Origin: Myroides fluvii
GTDB lineage: Bacteria > Bacteroidota > Bacteroidia > Flavobacteriales > Flavobacteriaceae
Reading direction: 5' to 3'
DNA length: 64,000 nucleotides
Assembly: GCF_009792295.1 (NCBI RefSeq)
Contig: NZ_CP039934.1
Coordinates: 2,314,501-2,378,500 of the forward strand
The translations under genes were made by a program, and so were the position numbers. This document shows positions 17,261-27,548 of the stretch, piece after piece. The notes under the pieces were generated by a model, which saw only the letters and a program-made list of their open reading frames with translations, was not told where the DNA came from and ran no database searches. Each line of letters begins with the position of its first letter. Position 1 is the stretch's first letter.

Positions 17261-18385
17261 ATGAAAAAATTAATCGCGCTGTTCTTTGCTGTGTTTATGA
17301 TGCAAGGAAGCTTTGGAAAAACAGCAGATAGACAATTGTCAGAGAAAGCAAGAATCAGTGTTTTAACCTGTGGAACGGGCGAACAACTTTATGCGCTTTT
17401 TGGACATACAGCCATTCGAGTGTATGACCCAACAGAAGGGATTGATCGTGTGTACAATTATGGATTGTTTGATTTTAGAATACCGAACTTCTATCCTAAA
17501 TTTGTGAAAGGCGATTTGCTTTACTTTGTGGATTACGATAGTTATGAAAGTTTTGTCGTTAACTATGCTTATGATAATCGTTCTGTGGTTGAACAAGAAC
17601 TCAATCTTTCTCAAGTACAGAAACAACGCGTTTGGAGTCTTTTAAACGAATCGTTGAAGGAGGAAAATCGCTTTTATACGTATAAATTTATTGATCAAAA
17701 TTGCACGACTAAAGTCGTTGATGTCTTAAATGAAGTGTTAACTGAACCAATTAACGTTGCGATTGAAGGAAATACAGCAAATTATCGTACAATCTTAAAT
17801 ACGTATTTAAAAGATCGTTATTTCGAAAAATTGGGAATTAATCTGATTTTTGGAAATAAAGTAGATTACCCGTCTACCTCGTTGTTTTTACCTGATAAAT
17901 TTCAAGCAGGATTGGCTCACACCATGAATGGAGATCAACCTTTGGTGAAAGAAGAAGTTACCGTTTTTCAAGCTAAACCGATTGATGCTTATGTATGGTG
18001 GAATACCTACTGGTTTGCCTCTCTACTTTGTGCTTTAGTGTTGGTTTTGTCTATCAATCGCGTAGTTCGCTCCATTTACTTTATCGCCATGGGGCTTTTT
18101 GGACTATTTTTTCTATTAATAGGATTTTATTCCTTTCATAGTGAAGTATTAGTAAATAATGTGATTTTGCTATGTAATCCCATCTTACTTTTTATTCCAT
18201 TTGTTAATAATAAAGGTAAAATTAAAAGAATATTAAGATTAATTGTTTTATTAATGTTAATGCTGTATGTTTTTTTGAATTTATTCTCAGAAAAATTAAT
18301 AATAACGCTACCTTTGTACCTCTTAACTCTGACAACTTTATTTTTAGAGTTTAGAAGTAGTGTAGAAAAGAATAGAGAAAAATAA
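17261..18385 (+). CDS. DUF4105 (Lnb N-terminal-like periplasmic domain) membrane protein
   Basis: 374 aa. Signal peptide (MKKLIALFFAVFMMQGSFG), then the DUF4105 domain to ~210 with GEQLYALFGHTAIRVYD and FIDQNCTT, which carry the His and Cys of a papain/NlpC-like active site. Four to five C-terminal membrane segments follow (about 245-365). It is presumably a periplasmic hydrolase-like domain anchored in the inner membrane; the substrate is unknown. Starts 3 nt after the PorV-like gene and is followed 6 nt later by the CpsB-like gene. Confidence 0.87.
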   Translation: MKKLIALFFAVFMMQGSFGKTADRQLSEKARISVLTCGTGEQLYALFGHTAIRVYDPTEGIDRVYNYGLFDFRIPNFYPKFVKGDLLYFVDYDSYESFVVNYAYDNRSVVEQELNLSQVQKQRVWSLLNESLKEENRFYTYKFIDQNCTTKVVDVLNEVLTEPINVAIEGNTANYRTILNTYLKDRYFEKLGINLIFGNKVDYPSTSLFLPDKFQAGLAHTMNGDQPLVKEEVTVFQAKPIDAYVWWNTYWFASLLCALVLVLSINRVVRSIYFIAMGLFGLFFLLIGFYSFHSEVLVNNVILLCNPILLFIPFVNNKGKIKRILRLIVLLMLMLYVFLNLFSEKLIITLPLYLLTLTTLFLEFRSSVEKNREK

Positions 18386-18391
18386 CAAACT

Positions 18392-19129
18392 ATGTTTTCA
18401 TTTTTTAAATCTAAACCGATTTTAAAAAACTTAATTCCCGAAGGTTATGTGGATATTCATTCCCATTTAATTTATGGTATTGACGATGGAGCCAAGACAA
18501 TTGATGATACAAAATACATTATCTCTTCGATGCAAAACCTCGGCTTTGAACAAGCAATCGCCACACCCCATACCACACCTTTAGTTTGGGAAAATACGCG
18601 TGAAGGTATTTTAGTACAACATCAAAAAGTACAAGAACAATTGCCTCAAGAATCCAAAGCAATTGGGTTGAGTGTTGCTTCAGAATATTTGATGGATGAA
18701 AGTCTATTGCCCTATATCGAAAACAAAGAACTTTTAACGCTAAAGGACAATTACGTTTTGGTTGAAATGTCCTATATGAATCCACCTATTCAACTCATGG
18801 ATATCTTGTTTCAGTTGAAATCCAACGGATATGATATTGTATTAGCTCACCCAGAACGCTATAATTTTTATCACCAAAATACAGCCATGTACAAAAAATT
18901 GAAGAAAGCAGGTTGTCTTTTTCAAATGAATTTACTCTCCGTAACTGGATATTATGGCAAACATGTATTAGAAGCCGCAAATTATTTATTGCAACACGGA
19001 TTGATTGATTTTGTAGGATCCGATATTCACCACGAAAAACACATCAAGGGATTTGATGCTAAAGTGGAGGTAAAAGCCATTGAGTTTTTTACGCAAGCAA
19101 TTAATAATAATCAAGAGTTTAGAAAGTAG
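18392..19129 (+). CDS. CpsB/YwqE-type tyrosine-protein phosphatase (PHP-fold)
   Basis: 245 aa metal-dependent phosphatase of the capsule-regulator family that removes phosphate from BY-kinases controlling polysaccharide export. Metal ligands are visible: DIHSHL (His23, His25), DDG at 31, ATPH (His60), LAHPERY, and GSDIHHE (Asp211, His213). No polysaccharide genes or BY-kinase are adjacent, so its partner must be elsewhere. Last gene of the PorV-DUF4105 run. Confidence 0.9.
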   Translation: MFSFFKSKPILKNLIPEGYVDIHSHLIYGIDDGAKTIDDTKYIISSMQNLGFEQAIATPHTTPLVWENTREGILVQHQKVQEQLPQESKAIGLSVASEYLMDESLLPYIENKELLTLKDNYVLVEMSYMNPPIQLMDILFQLKSNGYDIVLAHPERYNFYHQNTAMYKKLKKAGCLFQMNLLSVTGYYGKHVLEAANYLLQHGLIDFVGSDIHHEKHIKGFDAKVEVKAIEFFTQAINNNQEFRK

Positions 19130-19252
19130 GATAACCTTTTTTTGTAACTATTTGATTTGTAGTGTTTTTTACTAAAAATACTTGAATGCATTATTGTCTG
19201 AATTATAGATGAAGTTTACTTTAGTAGAAGTAGTAATTTAAATTTTTAGACA

Positions 19253-19588
19253 ATGAAACAAGCATTAATTCTACTTGTTTTTGGAGCTGTTTTTAGTACA
19301 GGATGTAGTAAGGATAGTACAAAAGAAAAAGAAGAACAAACAGTAAAAGAGGCCTTATTAGATTTAAAAATAAAGGAGGCAACTAAGGTCTTTGATCAGT
19401 ATGGATGGACACCTGATTCTAATGTCAATCGCAATAGTAAGGCATTTAGAGCAGCATATGAGCAGATGGATTTAGAACAGTTGGATAAAATCCTCAAGAT
19501 GTTTCATGAAGGGGTTGAATATGAAAATATTGATTCTATAAAGGGAGATAATAAAGGAGATGCTGATTATACAATAAATTCGACATAA
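19253..19588 (+). CDS. Small lipoprotein (111 aa)
   Basis: Lipobox FSTGCSKDS (Cys18) followed by a charged, Lys/Glu-rich stretch; the remainder is helical and soluble. Not recognised. Ends at a strong terminator; about 120 bp separate it from the upstream phosphatase gene, so it probably has its own promoter. Confidence 0.7.
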   Translation: MKQALILLVFGAVFSTGCSKDSTKEKEEQTVKEALLDLKIKEATKVFDQYGWTPDSNVNRNSKAFRAAYEQMDLEQLDKILKMFHEGVEYENIDSIKGDNKGDADYTINST

Positions 19589-19593
19589 AAAAA

Positions 19594-19617
19594 GCCACTC
19601 ATTGAGTGGCTTTTTTT
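19594..19617. terminator. Terminator between the 19253 lipoprotein and the DUF1573 gene
   Basis: GCCACTC (19594-19600), loop ATT, GAGTGGC (19604-19610), with A run before and T run after; usable from both sides. Confidence 0.85.
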
Positions 19618-19632
19618 ATGTTTGGATAAAGA

Positions 19633-20022
19633 TTATTTATCTACAACTTCACCTTTAATTCTCAAAGGCACTGTACCGTTTTCATAGTTTACGGCATTAG
19701 ATTCAACAGTAATTGTACGGCTGATTCTTCCGATGCTCATGTTGTATTTTACATCGATGTTTCCTTTTTTACCTGGCATGATAGGCTCTGTTGGTTTTGA
19801 AGGAACGGTACATCCACATGTAGAACGCACGTTTGTAATGATCAACGGTTGATCACCTGTGTTTGTGAATTCGAATGTACGTAATCCATCGTCATTCCCT
19901 CTAATCACTGTTCCGTAATCGATGGTGTTGTTCTCAGCAGCGAACTGAATTTTTGGACCACTTTGAGCGAATGATAAGGCACTAGATAAGACTAATGCGA
20001 ATACTGCTATTAATTTTTTCAT
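19633..20022 (-). CDS. DUF1573 domain exported protein
   Basis: 129 aa with signal peptide (cleaved near LSFAQS). One Ig-like DUF1573 domain with the hallmark FEFTNTGDQPLIITNVRSTCGCTVP. Periplasmic or outer-membrane associated; role unknown. Monocistronic on the minus strand, divergent from valS. Confidence 0.9.
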   Translation of the reverse strand: MKKLIAVFALVLSSALSFAQSGPKIQFAAENNTIDYGTVIRGNDDGLRTFEFTNTGDQPLIITNVRSTCGCTVPSKPTEPIMPGKKGNIDVKYNMSIGRISRTITVESNAVNYENGTVPLRIKGEVVDK

Positions 20023-20243
20023 TACTATAATTTTTGTTGTTTTGTAAAATTAGAAACTTTTCTAAAACTCGCAAATTTTTTTCGCATATTCGATTTTAGA
20101 TATACTTTTATAATTGACGAGTAATAATTACTTTTGTACAACACAAAGATAAATAAAACTAAGGTTACAAAAACGGAAAAAGTGGTTTTTCTGTCCAAGG
20201 GCCTGATGTTTTTTCTTTTTTTTAATAATTAAATTATAGAATA

Positions 20244-22877
20244 ATGGTAATTCCTGCACAATTTGACGCAAAGCAAGTAGAGCAAAAATGGTATCAGTAT
20301 TGGATGGAAAATAATTTTTTCCGATCTGTACCAGATGAAAGACAGCCGTACACCATTGTAATACCTCCTCCAAACGTAACGGGAGTATTGCACATGGGGC
20401 ATATGTTGAATGTTACAATTCAAGATGTATTAATACGTCGCGCACGTTTAAAAGGGCTAAACGCATGTTGGGTCCCTGGAACGGATCACGCATCTATTGC
20501 AACTGAAGCCAAAGTCGTCGCTAAATTGAGAGAGCAGGGAATCAATAAAAACGACTTAACTAGAGAAGAATTCTTAACACACGCATGGGAATGGAAAGAG
20601 GAATATGGCGGTGTGATTTTAGACCAGTTGAAAAAACTAGGAGCTTCTTGTGATTGGGAACGTACAAAGTTTACAATGGACCCAGAAATGTCACAACAAG
20701 TAATCAAGTTGTTTGTTGATTTGTATAATAAAGGACTGATTTACCGTGGGTACCGTATGGTGAACTGGGATCCTGAAGCGAAAACAACCTTATCGGATGA
20801 AGAGGTTATTTACGAAGAACGCCAAGGAAAACTGTATCACGTAAAATATCAAATCGAAGGAACTTCGGATTATTTAACGATTGCAACAACGCGTCCAGAA
20901 ACAATTTTGGGAGATTCTGCCATTTGTATTCATCCAAATGACGAGCGTTACCAACATTTAAAAGGTAAAAATGCAATCGTGCCGATTTGTAATCGCGTGG
21001 TGCCTATTATTTTCGATGAGTATGTAGATATGGAATTCGGAACAGGATGCTTGAAAGTAACGCCTGCTCACGATGTAAATGATAAAGAGTTAGGGGAACG
21101 TCACAACTTGGAAATTATAGATATTTTCAATGCAGATGCTACGTTAAATGATTTAGGCTTGCACTACAAAGGAAAAGATCGCTTTGTGGTTCGCAAGGAA
21201 ATTGAAACGGAATTAGCAGCCATTGGTGCGTTAGATAAAGTAGAAAACTACCTGAATAATGTAGGAACGTCTGAGCGTACAAAAGCTGTAATTGAACCGC
21301 GTTTATCGGATCAATGGTTCTTGAAAATGGAAGAGTTAGCAAAACCTGCTTTAGATGCGGTAATGACAACTGAAGATGTAAAATTATATCCAAGTCGTTA
21401 TAACAGTACCTATAGAAGTTGGTTGGAAAATATTCGCGATTGGAATATTTCTCGTCAATTGTGGTGGGGACACCAAATCCCCGCTTTCTACTATGGAGAT
21501 GGGAAAGAGGATTTTGTGGTGGCTGAGACAAAAGATGCGGCTCTTGAATTGGCAAAAGCTAAATCAGGAAAAGCAGATTTGACAGTGACTGATCTAAGAC
21601 AAGATGAAGATGCATTAGATACCTGGTTTTCTTCTTGGTTATGGCCGATGGCTGTTTTCAACGGATTAATCGACCCAGAAAACGAAGAATTTAAATACTA
21701 TTATCCTACAAATGACCTTGTTACTGGTCCGGATATTATTTTCTTCTGGGTAGCGCGTATGATTATGGCTGGATATGAATATACAGGGGTACAACCCTTT
21801 ACGAATGTTTACTTCACCGGAATTGTACGTGATAAACAACGTCGTAAAATGTCTAAATCCTTAGGAAACTCTCCTGATGCTTTAGGATTGATTGAAAAGT
21901 TTGGGGCTGATGGAGTACGCGTAGGGTTATTGTTGTCTGCTTCTGCAGGAAACGACATCTTATTTGATGAAGAATTATGTGCACAAGGAAAAGCGTTTAC
22001 CAATAAGGTTTGGAATGCCTTCCGTTTAATTAAAGGATGGGAAGTTTCAGAAACTTTAGCACAACCAGAAACAGCAAAAGTTTCTTTAGCTTGGTATGAA
22101 GCGAAACTTCAAAAAACACTAGTGGAAATCGAAGATCACTTCTCTAAATACAGAATTTCAGATGCGTTAATGGCGATCTATAAATTGGTATGGGACGATT
22201 TTTGTTCTTGGTTCTTGGAAATGATTAAACCCGGTTACCAACAGCCAATTGATGCAATTACTTACAATAAAGTAATTGAACTATTGGAAGAAAACTTGAA
22301 GTTGTTGCATCCATTTATGCCATTCTTGACCGAAGAAATTTGGCAACTTATTAATGAACGTACAGCAGAACAAGCCTTGGTTATTTCTACATGGCCAGAA
22401 ATGAAAGCATTTGATGAAAATGTAATCAAAGAGTTTGAATTTACAATGGAAGTAATCGCTGGTATTCGTACAATTAGAAAAGATAAAAATATTTCTTTCA
22501 AGGATACAATTGATTTGAAAATAATCAATAAGGAAAAAGTATCCACTTATTTTGACTGTGTTATTTCAAAGCTTGGGAATGTAACTAGTATGGAGTACGT
22601 GACAGATCAAGTAAGCGGAGCTCTTTCATACCGAGTAAAATCGAATGAGTATTTTATTCCAATGGAAGGAAATGTCAATGTAGAGGAAGAAATTGCCAAA
22701 TTAGAAGAAGAGTTGAACTACTTAAAAGGGTTCTTGAAATCCGTACAAGGTAAACTATCGAACGAAAAATTCGTAAGTGGTGCACCCGAACAAGTCGTAG
22801 CCAGCGAAAAGAAAAAAGAAGCAGATGCTTTAGCAAAAATTGCTACAATTGAACAAAGTTTAGCTGGTTTAAAATAA
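20244..22877 (+). CDS. valS: Valyl-tRNA synthetase
   Basis: 877 aa class I synthetase charging tRNA-Val. HIGH-type motif HMGH at residues 50-53 (after PPPNVTGVL); editing CP1 domain with [15 protein letters not shown] at 535-539; the family WFSSWLWP and anticodon-binding region follow, and the C-terminal coiled-coil arm (about 805-877) is present. Full length. Start ATG 20244 ([17 protein letters not shown]), the family N-terminus. Confidence 0.98.
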   Translation: MVIPAQFDAKQVEQKWYQYWMENNFFRSVPDERQPYTIVIPPPNVTGVLHMGHMLNVTIQDVLIRRARLKGLNACWVPGTDHASIATEAKVVAKLREQGINKNDLTREEFLTHAWEWKEEYGGVILDQLKKLGASCDWERTKFTMDPEMSQQVIKLFVDLYNKGLIYRGYRMVNWDPEAKTTLSDEEVIYEERQGKLYHVKYQIEGTSDYLTIATTRPETILGDSAICIHPNDERYQHLKGKNAIVPICNRVVPIIFDEYVDMEFGTGCLKVTPAHDVNDKELGERHNLEIIDIFNADATLNDLGLHYKGKDRFVVRKEIETELAAIGALDKVENYLNNVGTSERTKAVIEPRLSDQWFLKMEELAKPALDAVMTTEDVKLYPSRYNSTYRSWLENIRDWNISRQLWWGHQIPAFYYGDGKEDFVVAETKDAALELAKAKSGKADLTVTDLRQDEDALDTWFSSWLWPMAVFNGLIDPENEEFKYYYPTNDLVTGPDIIFFWVARMIMAGYEYTGVQPFTNVYFTGIVRDKQRRKMSKSLGNSPDALGLIEKFGADGVRVGLLLSASAGNDILFDEELCAQGKAFTNKVWNAFRLIKGWEVSETLAQPETAKVSLAWYEAKLQKTLVEIEDHFSKYRISDALMAIYKLVWDDFCSWFLEMIKPGYQQPIDAITYNKVIELLEENLKLLHPFMPFLTEEIWQLINERTAEQALVISTWPEMKAFDENVIKEFEFTMEVIAGIRTIRKDKNISFKDTIDLKIINKEKVSTYFDCVISKLGNVTSMEYVTDQVSGALSYRVKSNEYFIPMEGNVNVEEEIAKLEEELNYLKGFLKSVQGKLSNEKFVSGAPEQVVASEKKKEADALAKIATIEQSLAGLK

Positions 22878-22897
22878 TAAATTAGCAAATTGATCAT

Positions 22898-22937
22898 AAA
22901 GGTCTTTGGTTAGTATATGCTAATCAAAGACCTTTTT
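22898..22937 (+). terminator. Terminator of valS
   Basis: 15-16 bp stem (22898-22913 with 22920-22935), loop TATATG, then T run. Very stable; the tatD-like gene begins 15 nt later. Confidence 0.9.
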
Positions 22938-22951
22938 TTATCTTCGTTTTC

Positions 22952-23593
22952 ATGAAATACAACATCCATACCCATCATCCAACGCATAGCGCAGATACCG
23001 TAGAAATAGTCAATCAAGACGTATCTAAAGTGGATTTAAGTATTCCTCAGTTTTCTTTGGGAATTCACCCTTGGTATATTGATGAAAATGAGATCGATAA
23101 ACAACTAACTTTTATTGAAGACAATCTCCATCATCCAAATTGTTTGGCGCTAGGTGAATGTGGCTTAGATAAAAAGATTGAAATTCCGTGGGCTCTGCAA
23201 GAAGAAGTTTTTGTAAAACAATTACTTCTTGCAGAAAAAAATAAAAAAGCTGTAATTTTGCACGTCGTTTCCGCTTATCAAGAGGTTATAGCGCTAAAGA
23301 AGAAATGGAAGATTACTGTTCCACTTATTGTTCACGGGTTTAATAAGCATCAACAAGTGGCAGCAAGTTTGTGGAAAAATGGATTCTATTTATCGTTTGG
23401 CAGTGCTTTATTGCACAATGAACGATTGCAAGAAACTTTCTGTACGGTGCCTAATGCGTTTTTGTTTTTAGAAACAGACGATGATGCCACCACTGCGATT
23501 GCGGCAGTATATGCTAAGGCAACGGAATTGCGTCCTGATATTGCGCAGCTTGTAGAAGCGAATTTTAAACGGATATGGAGTAAAGAATACTAA
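22952..23593 (+). CDS. TatD-family metal-dependent hydrolase
   Basis: 213 aa, shorter than the ~260 aa TatD but of the same amidohydrolase fold: HTH near the N-terminus (His6, His8), GIHPWY, GECGLD (metal-binding Glu), HVVSA and VHGF. The late metal Asp appears within LETDDD. Predicted DNase or phosphoesterase of unknown target. It is followed 35 nt later by tcdA, an arrangement common in Flavobacteria. Confidence 0.85.
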   Translation: MKYNIHTHHPTHSADTVEIVNQDVSKVDLSIPQFSLGIHPWYIDENEIDKQLTFIEDNLHHPNCLALGECGLDKKIEIPWALQEEVFVKQLLLAEKNKKAVILHVVSAYQEVIALKKKWKITVPLIVHGFNKHQQVAASLWKNGFYLSFGSALLHNERLQETFCTVPNAFLFLETDDDATTAIAAVYAKATELRPDIAQLVEANFKRIWSKEY

Positions 23594-23628
23594 TTGGAAC
23601 CTTTAGGGGGATTAATAATAAGAGATAG

Positions 23629-24345
23629 ATGGCTATTTGGCAAGAAAGAGCAGCCTTACTTTTTAAAGAAGAAGGACTAGAAAAATTAAAAAACGCCAAC
23701 GTATTAGTTGTTGGATTAGGAGGAGTTGGATCATTTGCTGCTGAATTTTTAGCACGTGCAGGTGTAGGGAACATGACGATTGTTGATGGAGATACTGTGG
23801 ATATCACCAACATCAATAGACAATTACCTGCATTACATTCGACCATAGACAAACCGAAAGTACACGTCGTTGGAGACCGTTTGATGGATATTAATCCCGA
23901 ATTAAACTTAACGCGTATGGAAGAGTTTTTATCACCAGAACGCACCCACGAGGTAGTAACAGAAGAATATGACTATGTTTTAGATTGTATTGACAGTATT
24001 ACGCCTAAGATTAATTTAATTTTAGCAGCGAAGCGCAAACGCGTGAAAATTATTAGCGCTATGGGAGCGGGAGGAAAGATGTTAGCCTCTAAAATTGTGG
24101 TCAAAGACATCAGTAAAACAGATGTGTGCCCGTTGGCAAAACAAATTCGAAAACGCTTGAAAAAAGAGGGAATCTCATCTGGAGTAAAAGCTATTTTCTC
24201 AACAGAGAAACCAGACGAAAGTAGTTTGAAAATGACGGATGGTTCGAACTTCAAAAAATCGTTTTTTGGAACAAATAGTTGGATGCCCGCTTTGTTTGGA
24301 TTGCATGCAGCCGAAAACGTGATACGTTACTTATTATCTAAATAA
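23629..24345 (+). CDS. tcdA: tRNA threonylcarbamoyladenosine dehydratase (TcdA)
   Basis: E1-like ThiF-fold enzyme that cyclises t6A37 in tRNAs to ct6A using ATP. 238 aa; the nucleotide-binding glycine loop GLGGVG is at residues 29-34 with VDGDTVDITNINRQLPA and the catalytic-region CIDSITPK; the C-terminal part contains TDVCPLAKQIRKRLKKEG and a SWMPALFGL segment typical of TcdA. Likely co-transcribed with the TatD-like gene. Note the nearby tRNA-Thr array decodes ANN codons, where t6A applies, but this is general biology. Confidence 0.9.
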   Translation: MAIWQERAALLFKEEGLEKLKNANVLVVGLGGVGSFAAEFLARAGVGNMTIVDGDTVDITNINRQLPALHSTIDKPKVHVVGDRLMDINPELNLTRMEEFLSPERTHEVVTEEYDYVLDCIDSITPKINLILAAKRKRVKIISAMGAGGKMLASKIVVKDISKTDVCPLAKQIRKRLKKEGISSGVKAIFSTEKPDESSLKMTDGSNFKKSFFGTNSWMPALFGLHAAENVIRYLLSK

Positions 24346-24390
24346 CATACAAAAAAAGGAACTCCGTTGTAGAGTTCCTTTTTTGTATGT
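24345..24390. terminator. Bidirectional terminator between tcdA and the permease
   Basis: Long inverted repeat ACATACAAAAAAAGGAACTC / GAGTTCCTTTTTTGTATGT with loop CGTTGTA; A and T runs on both sides serve both converging genes. Confidence 0.9.
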
Positions 24391-24393
24391 CAT

Positions 24394-25590
24394 TTAAGAG
24401 GGTAATGCATCGAGTGCTAGTAAAATCTGCAATACCACAATTAGTATAGATAAGATCCACAAAAAACCATAAATGATATATTGAAAGAGGCTGGTTTTTT
24501 CTCCTGCTATTTTCTTTGCTTTTTGGAGCATCAACATCGGGATAATCAACGCCAAAACTACCAGCGAAATAGAGGCATATCCCAAGGCAATAACAAAACC
24601 ATCAGGATAGAATAACGCAAACAGAATTGGAGGAAGAAACGTCAAAATAAAAGCACTAGCATTGTGTTTGATTTTGGGACGATCTTTAGCCAAATCCTTG
24701 ATGTAATCGTTTAGAGCAAGTGCAACACCCCAAAAAGAAGTTAGAATTGCGGCCGCTGCAAAAATGGTAAATGCCACTTTGATAAACGGCGAACTATTGA
24801 TTTCTCTGATTGATAGGAGTAGACCTTCTAATCCGGCATTGTTTTGTAAAATCGCGCTAAATACACTGCTTTCAATATTTCCTAAGATGGTAAGTTCCCA
24901 GATTAGATATAGAAGCAAAGGGATAATACTACCGATAAAAAACACCCATTTGAGTTGACGTAAGTTTCCATCCAAGTACTTAACTAAACTTGGAATAACC
25001 ACGCTAAATCCGAAAGAGGTAAAAATAATGGGAATCGTTGCTAACACAGGAAAAGGACTTTGTGGTACATAACTCAAATATGCCATCTCAATATGAGGCA
25101 GTAGGAGTCCTAAAACTAAACAAAGACACAGTATTTTTATAGTAAATATAACTTTGGTACTATAATCTACTGCCCTGGTTCCGAAGGCAATGATTCCTCC
25201 AAAAATAAGGGTAAAGAGAATCGCACTTAGTTGAGGAGAGACCTCAAAATGTAATAATTGTTCGAGATTGGATCTCAAAATATCCCCACCTCCTGCTATA
25301 TAGGCACTTACAAGTGCGTACATCAAGGTTAACATACTCAATCCGGTGATAATAGCTCCGGGTTTTCCTAAATATTTTAAAGTTAGCGTATTAAAACCTG
25401 CAGAAGTGGGATTGTATCGATAGACATTTACTAGTAGAACGGAAGTATAAAACATAGCAAACCAAATACAGAATAGGGTGAATGACATAAATAAGAAACC
25501 TACCTTGGCCGATATAATGGGCATTGCTAACATTCCTGCGCCGATTGTAGTTCCTGCTACAATAAGAATACTTCCGATTAATTTTTGCAT
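24394..25590 (-). CDS. Aromatic amino-acid permease (HAAAP family)
   Basis: 398 aa, about eleven membrane segments. The N-terminus GSILIVAGTTIGAGMLAMPI is the signature of the Mtr/TyrP/TnaB group of proton-coupled tryptophan/tyrosine transporters; later motifs FTSFGFSVVIPSLVKYL agree. The substrate among aromatic amino acids is not determinable. Monocistronic; a ~415-bp spacer separates it from the divergent fur-like gene. Confidence 0.88.
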   Translation of the reverse strand: MQKLIGSILIVAGTTIGAGMLAMPIISAKVGFLFMSFTLFCIWFAMFYTSVLLVNVYRYNPTSAGFNTLTLKYLGKPGAIITGLSMLTLMYALVSAYIAGGGDILRSNLEQLLHFEVSPQLSAILFTLIFGGIIAFGTRAVDYSTKVIFTIKILCLCLVLGLLLPHIEMAYLSYVPQSPFPVLATIPIIFTSFGFSVVIPSLVKYLDGNLRQLKWVFFIGSIIPLLLYLIWELTILGNIESSVFSAILQNNAGLEGLLLSIREINSSPFIKVAFTIFAAAAILTSFWGVALALNDYIKDLAKDRPKIKHNASAFILTFLPPILFALFYPDGFVIALGYASISLVVLALIIPMLMLQKAKKIAGEKTSLFQYIIYGFLWILSILIVVLQILLALDALPS

Positions 25591-26005
25591 TTTGTTTAAA
25601 ATTTTTGTTTTACTTTTTGCGTTATTTTTTCATTCACCTATAAAAAAAGAGAGCGAACAAGGATACTATTTACACAAGAATCGTACCTCTGATTGGTTCT
25701 TTTTCTTTTTTATTAGAAAAGATTCTAAAAAAAATAAATATATGTTTTATTTATATTTTTTGCGATAAAAATTAGTAAAAACTAATGGTAAAGGAAATGT
25801 AGGAGATGTTCATTGTGTTTTTAATCGAAAAAAAGATTTTTTTTGTAGAATAGTACAAGTGAAAAAAATAGAAAGGATTGATTCTCAGTTTAGCATGAGA
25901 AGTAAATAACTTAGTATGAATAAGAATAACAATTAATTCCTCGTTTTGAGCCTAAGGGAATTGAAGAACAATGTTTATCTTTGAGTCAATCAAAAGGCAT
26001 GAAAA
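25591..26005. other. 415-bp AT-rich divergent spacer
   Basis: No gene supported on either strand. The only clear signal is TATCTTTG at 25976-25983, a -7 element for the Fur-family gene, without a -33 TTG at normal distance. A run of A/T with small inverted repeats lies around 25715-25765. Confidence 0.5.
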
Positions 26006-26416
26006 ATGAAGAATATTGAGGAAGAGTTACTAGCCAAAAACATTAAACCTACTGCAATGCGGATTTTAGTGCTTAAATTTTTAAAGCAGCAACTAGGAGC
26101 CGTGTCTTTAGCCGATATAGAAAATAGTTTTGACCAATCGGATCGAGTGACAATTTATCGCACGGTAAAAACTTTTGAAAGCAAAGGATTGTTACACAGT
26201 ATTACGGCGAATAATGTAACGCAATATGCCTTGTGTTCTGCTAAGTGTTCTGAAGACAATCACAGAGATACTCATTTACACTTTGTTTGCAATCAATGTA
26301 AAAAGACAATTTGCTTGACACAAGTCGCTATTCCCCCTATTGAAATACCGGAGGGATTTCAGCTCAGCGAAATAGAAGTGACTGTCAAAGGCGTGTGTGA
26401 ACATTGTCAGGCGTAA
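26006..26416 (+). CDS. Fur-family transcriptional regulator
   Basis: 136 aa. Winged helix (about 1-80) with the recognition helix RVTIYRTVKTFESKGLL, then a dimerisation domain with HLHFVCNQCKKTICL and a final GVCEHC, giving the two CxxC pairs of a structural zinc site. A Zur-, Fur- or PerR-type role cannot be decided from sequence; a second sensory site could include the CSAKCSEDNHRDTHLH region. It converges with ypdA with only 9 nt between stops. Confidence 0.9.
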   Translation: MKNIEEELLAKNIKPTAMRILVLKFLKQQLGAVSLADIENSFDQSDRVTIYRTVKTFESKGLLHSITANNVTQYALCSAKCSEDNHRDTHLHFVCNQCKKTICLTQVAIPPIEIPEGFQLSEIEVTVKGVCEHCQA

Positions 26417-26425
26417 TTGCCTCGA

Positions 26426-27391
26426 CTAACGTTGTGTTATATGTCGTATGATGAGTTGGGCGTGAACTCTTGAATTTTCAATAAACCACGTATGTGTATT
26501 TAAACCACCGCAAACTACACCCGCTAAGTACAAGTTCGAAATATTAGTTTCCATCGTTTCTGCATTGAATGTAGGTAGTAAATCCACCTCGTTTTGATTG
26601 GTAATTCCCAGTTGACGTAAAAAATTAAAATCGGGACGATAACCCGTCAAGGCTAAAACAAAATCGTTAGATAGCGTAATGAATTTACCTTGCTGCTCTA
26701 AGGTAACAGTGGCGGGATTGATAGCTGTCAGTTGACTGTTGTAGTAAACTTGAATCGCACCTTCTGCGATTCGATTTTCAATGTCGGGTTTTACCCAATA
26801 TTTCACGTGTGAACTAATAGCACTATCTCGTACAATCATCGTTACTTTAGCTCCTTTTCGATAGCACTCTAAAGCTGCATCCACGGACGAGTTACTTGCT
26901 CCAACTACCACAACTTCCATATGGGCATAATAATGAGGATCATTGTAATAATGAGAAACCTTAGGTAGGTTTTCTCCAGGAATATTCAAGAGGTTTGGGA
27001 AGTCGTAAAAACCTGTAGCAACAATAACGTGTGTAGCGTTATATCTGTCTTTTGAGGTTTCTATTTCGAAATGGCCTTCCGCTTGTTTGTGAACACCTAG
27101 TACGGTTTCAAATAAATGAATTGATAATTGGTGAAGATGAGTTACACGTCTGTAGTATTCCAACGCTTCTTTGCGTCTAGGCTTGTTTTCTGCACTAATA
27201 AACGGAATATCATCGAGTTCTAATCGCTCAGAAGAGGAGAAGAACTGCATATTGATGGGATAGTGATAGAGTGAATTTACCAAACAACCTTTTTCAATAA
27301 TAAGATAAGATAATCCCGCTTTTTTAGCTTCAATCCCACAGGCAATTCCGATTGGACCACCACCGATAATTAGTACATCTATATGTTTCAT
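26426..27391 (-). CDS. ypdA: YpdA-family FAD/NAD(P)H thiol-disulfide reductase
   Basis: 321 aa, closest to putative bacillithiol disulfide reductase. N-terminal FAD Rossmann motif IIGGGPIGIACGIEAKKAG, NAD(P) motif VVVGASNSSVDAALECYRKGAKV, and LTGYRPDF near the C-terminus. It lacks the CxxC of thioredoxin reductase, as in the YpdA family. It implies a low-molecular-weight thiol system, though no other genes for one are in the window. Start MKHIDVLIIGG at 27391. Confidence 0.88.
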   Translation of the reverse strand: MKHIDVLIIGGGPIGIACGIEAKKAGLSYLIIEKGCLVNSLYHYPINMQFFSSSERLELDDIPFISAENKPRRKEALEYYRRVTHLHQLSIHLFETVLGVHKQAEGHFEIETSKDRYNATHVIVATGFYDFPNLLNIPGENLPKVSHYYNDPHYYAHMEVVVVGASNSSVDAALECYRKGAKVTMIVRDSAISSHVKYWVKPDIENRIAEGAIQVYYNSQLTAINPATVTLEQQGKFITLSNDFVLALTGYRPDFNFLRQLGITNQNEVDLLPTFNAETMETNISNLYLAGVVCGGLNTHTWFIENSRVHAQLIIRHITQR

Positions 27392-27498
27392 TCTCTTGTA
27401 AATAAACCCGTGGTTTGCTATTAGCCTTTGGGGTATACAAAATTATTGAATTATTTTGGTTAAGAGAAGGAAAAGCACAAGTTTACAATGGAGTATAA

Positions 27499-27530
27499 AA
27501 AAGGGGATGCCTATACAGACATCCCCTTTT
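27499..27530 (-). terminator. Terminator of the YceI gene
   Basis: GGGGATG (27503-27509) / CATCCCC (27520-27526), 10-nt loop; on the minus strand followed by TTTTTT. Confidence 0.8.
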
Positions 27531-27548
27531 ACTATGATTTAGAATGGA

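Noticed and set aside
20128..20423. Minus-strand open frames overlapping the valS start.
   Set aside because: They overlap the valS N-terminus and its leader and show no coding signature.
24345..24390. Insertion-sequence end, because of the long inverted repeat.
   Set aside because: It lies exactly between two converging stops with A/T tracts, fits a terminator, and no transposase is near.
16152..25923. A 16-nt word AACTTAGTATGAATAA shared between 16152-16167 (before the PorV-like gene) and 25908-25923 (before the Fur gene).
   Set aside because: One 16-mer match across 64 kb of AT-rich DNA is near chance expectation, the flanks differ, and only two copies were seen.
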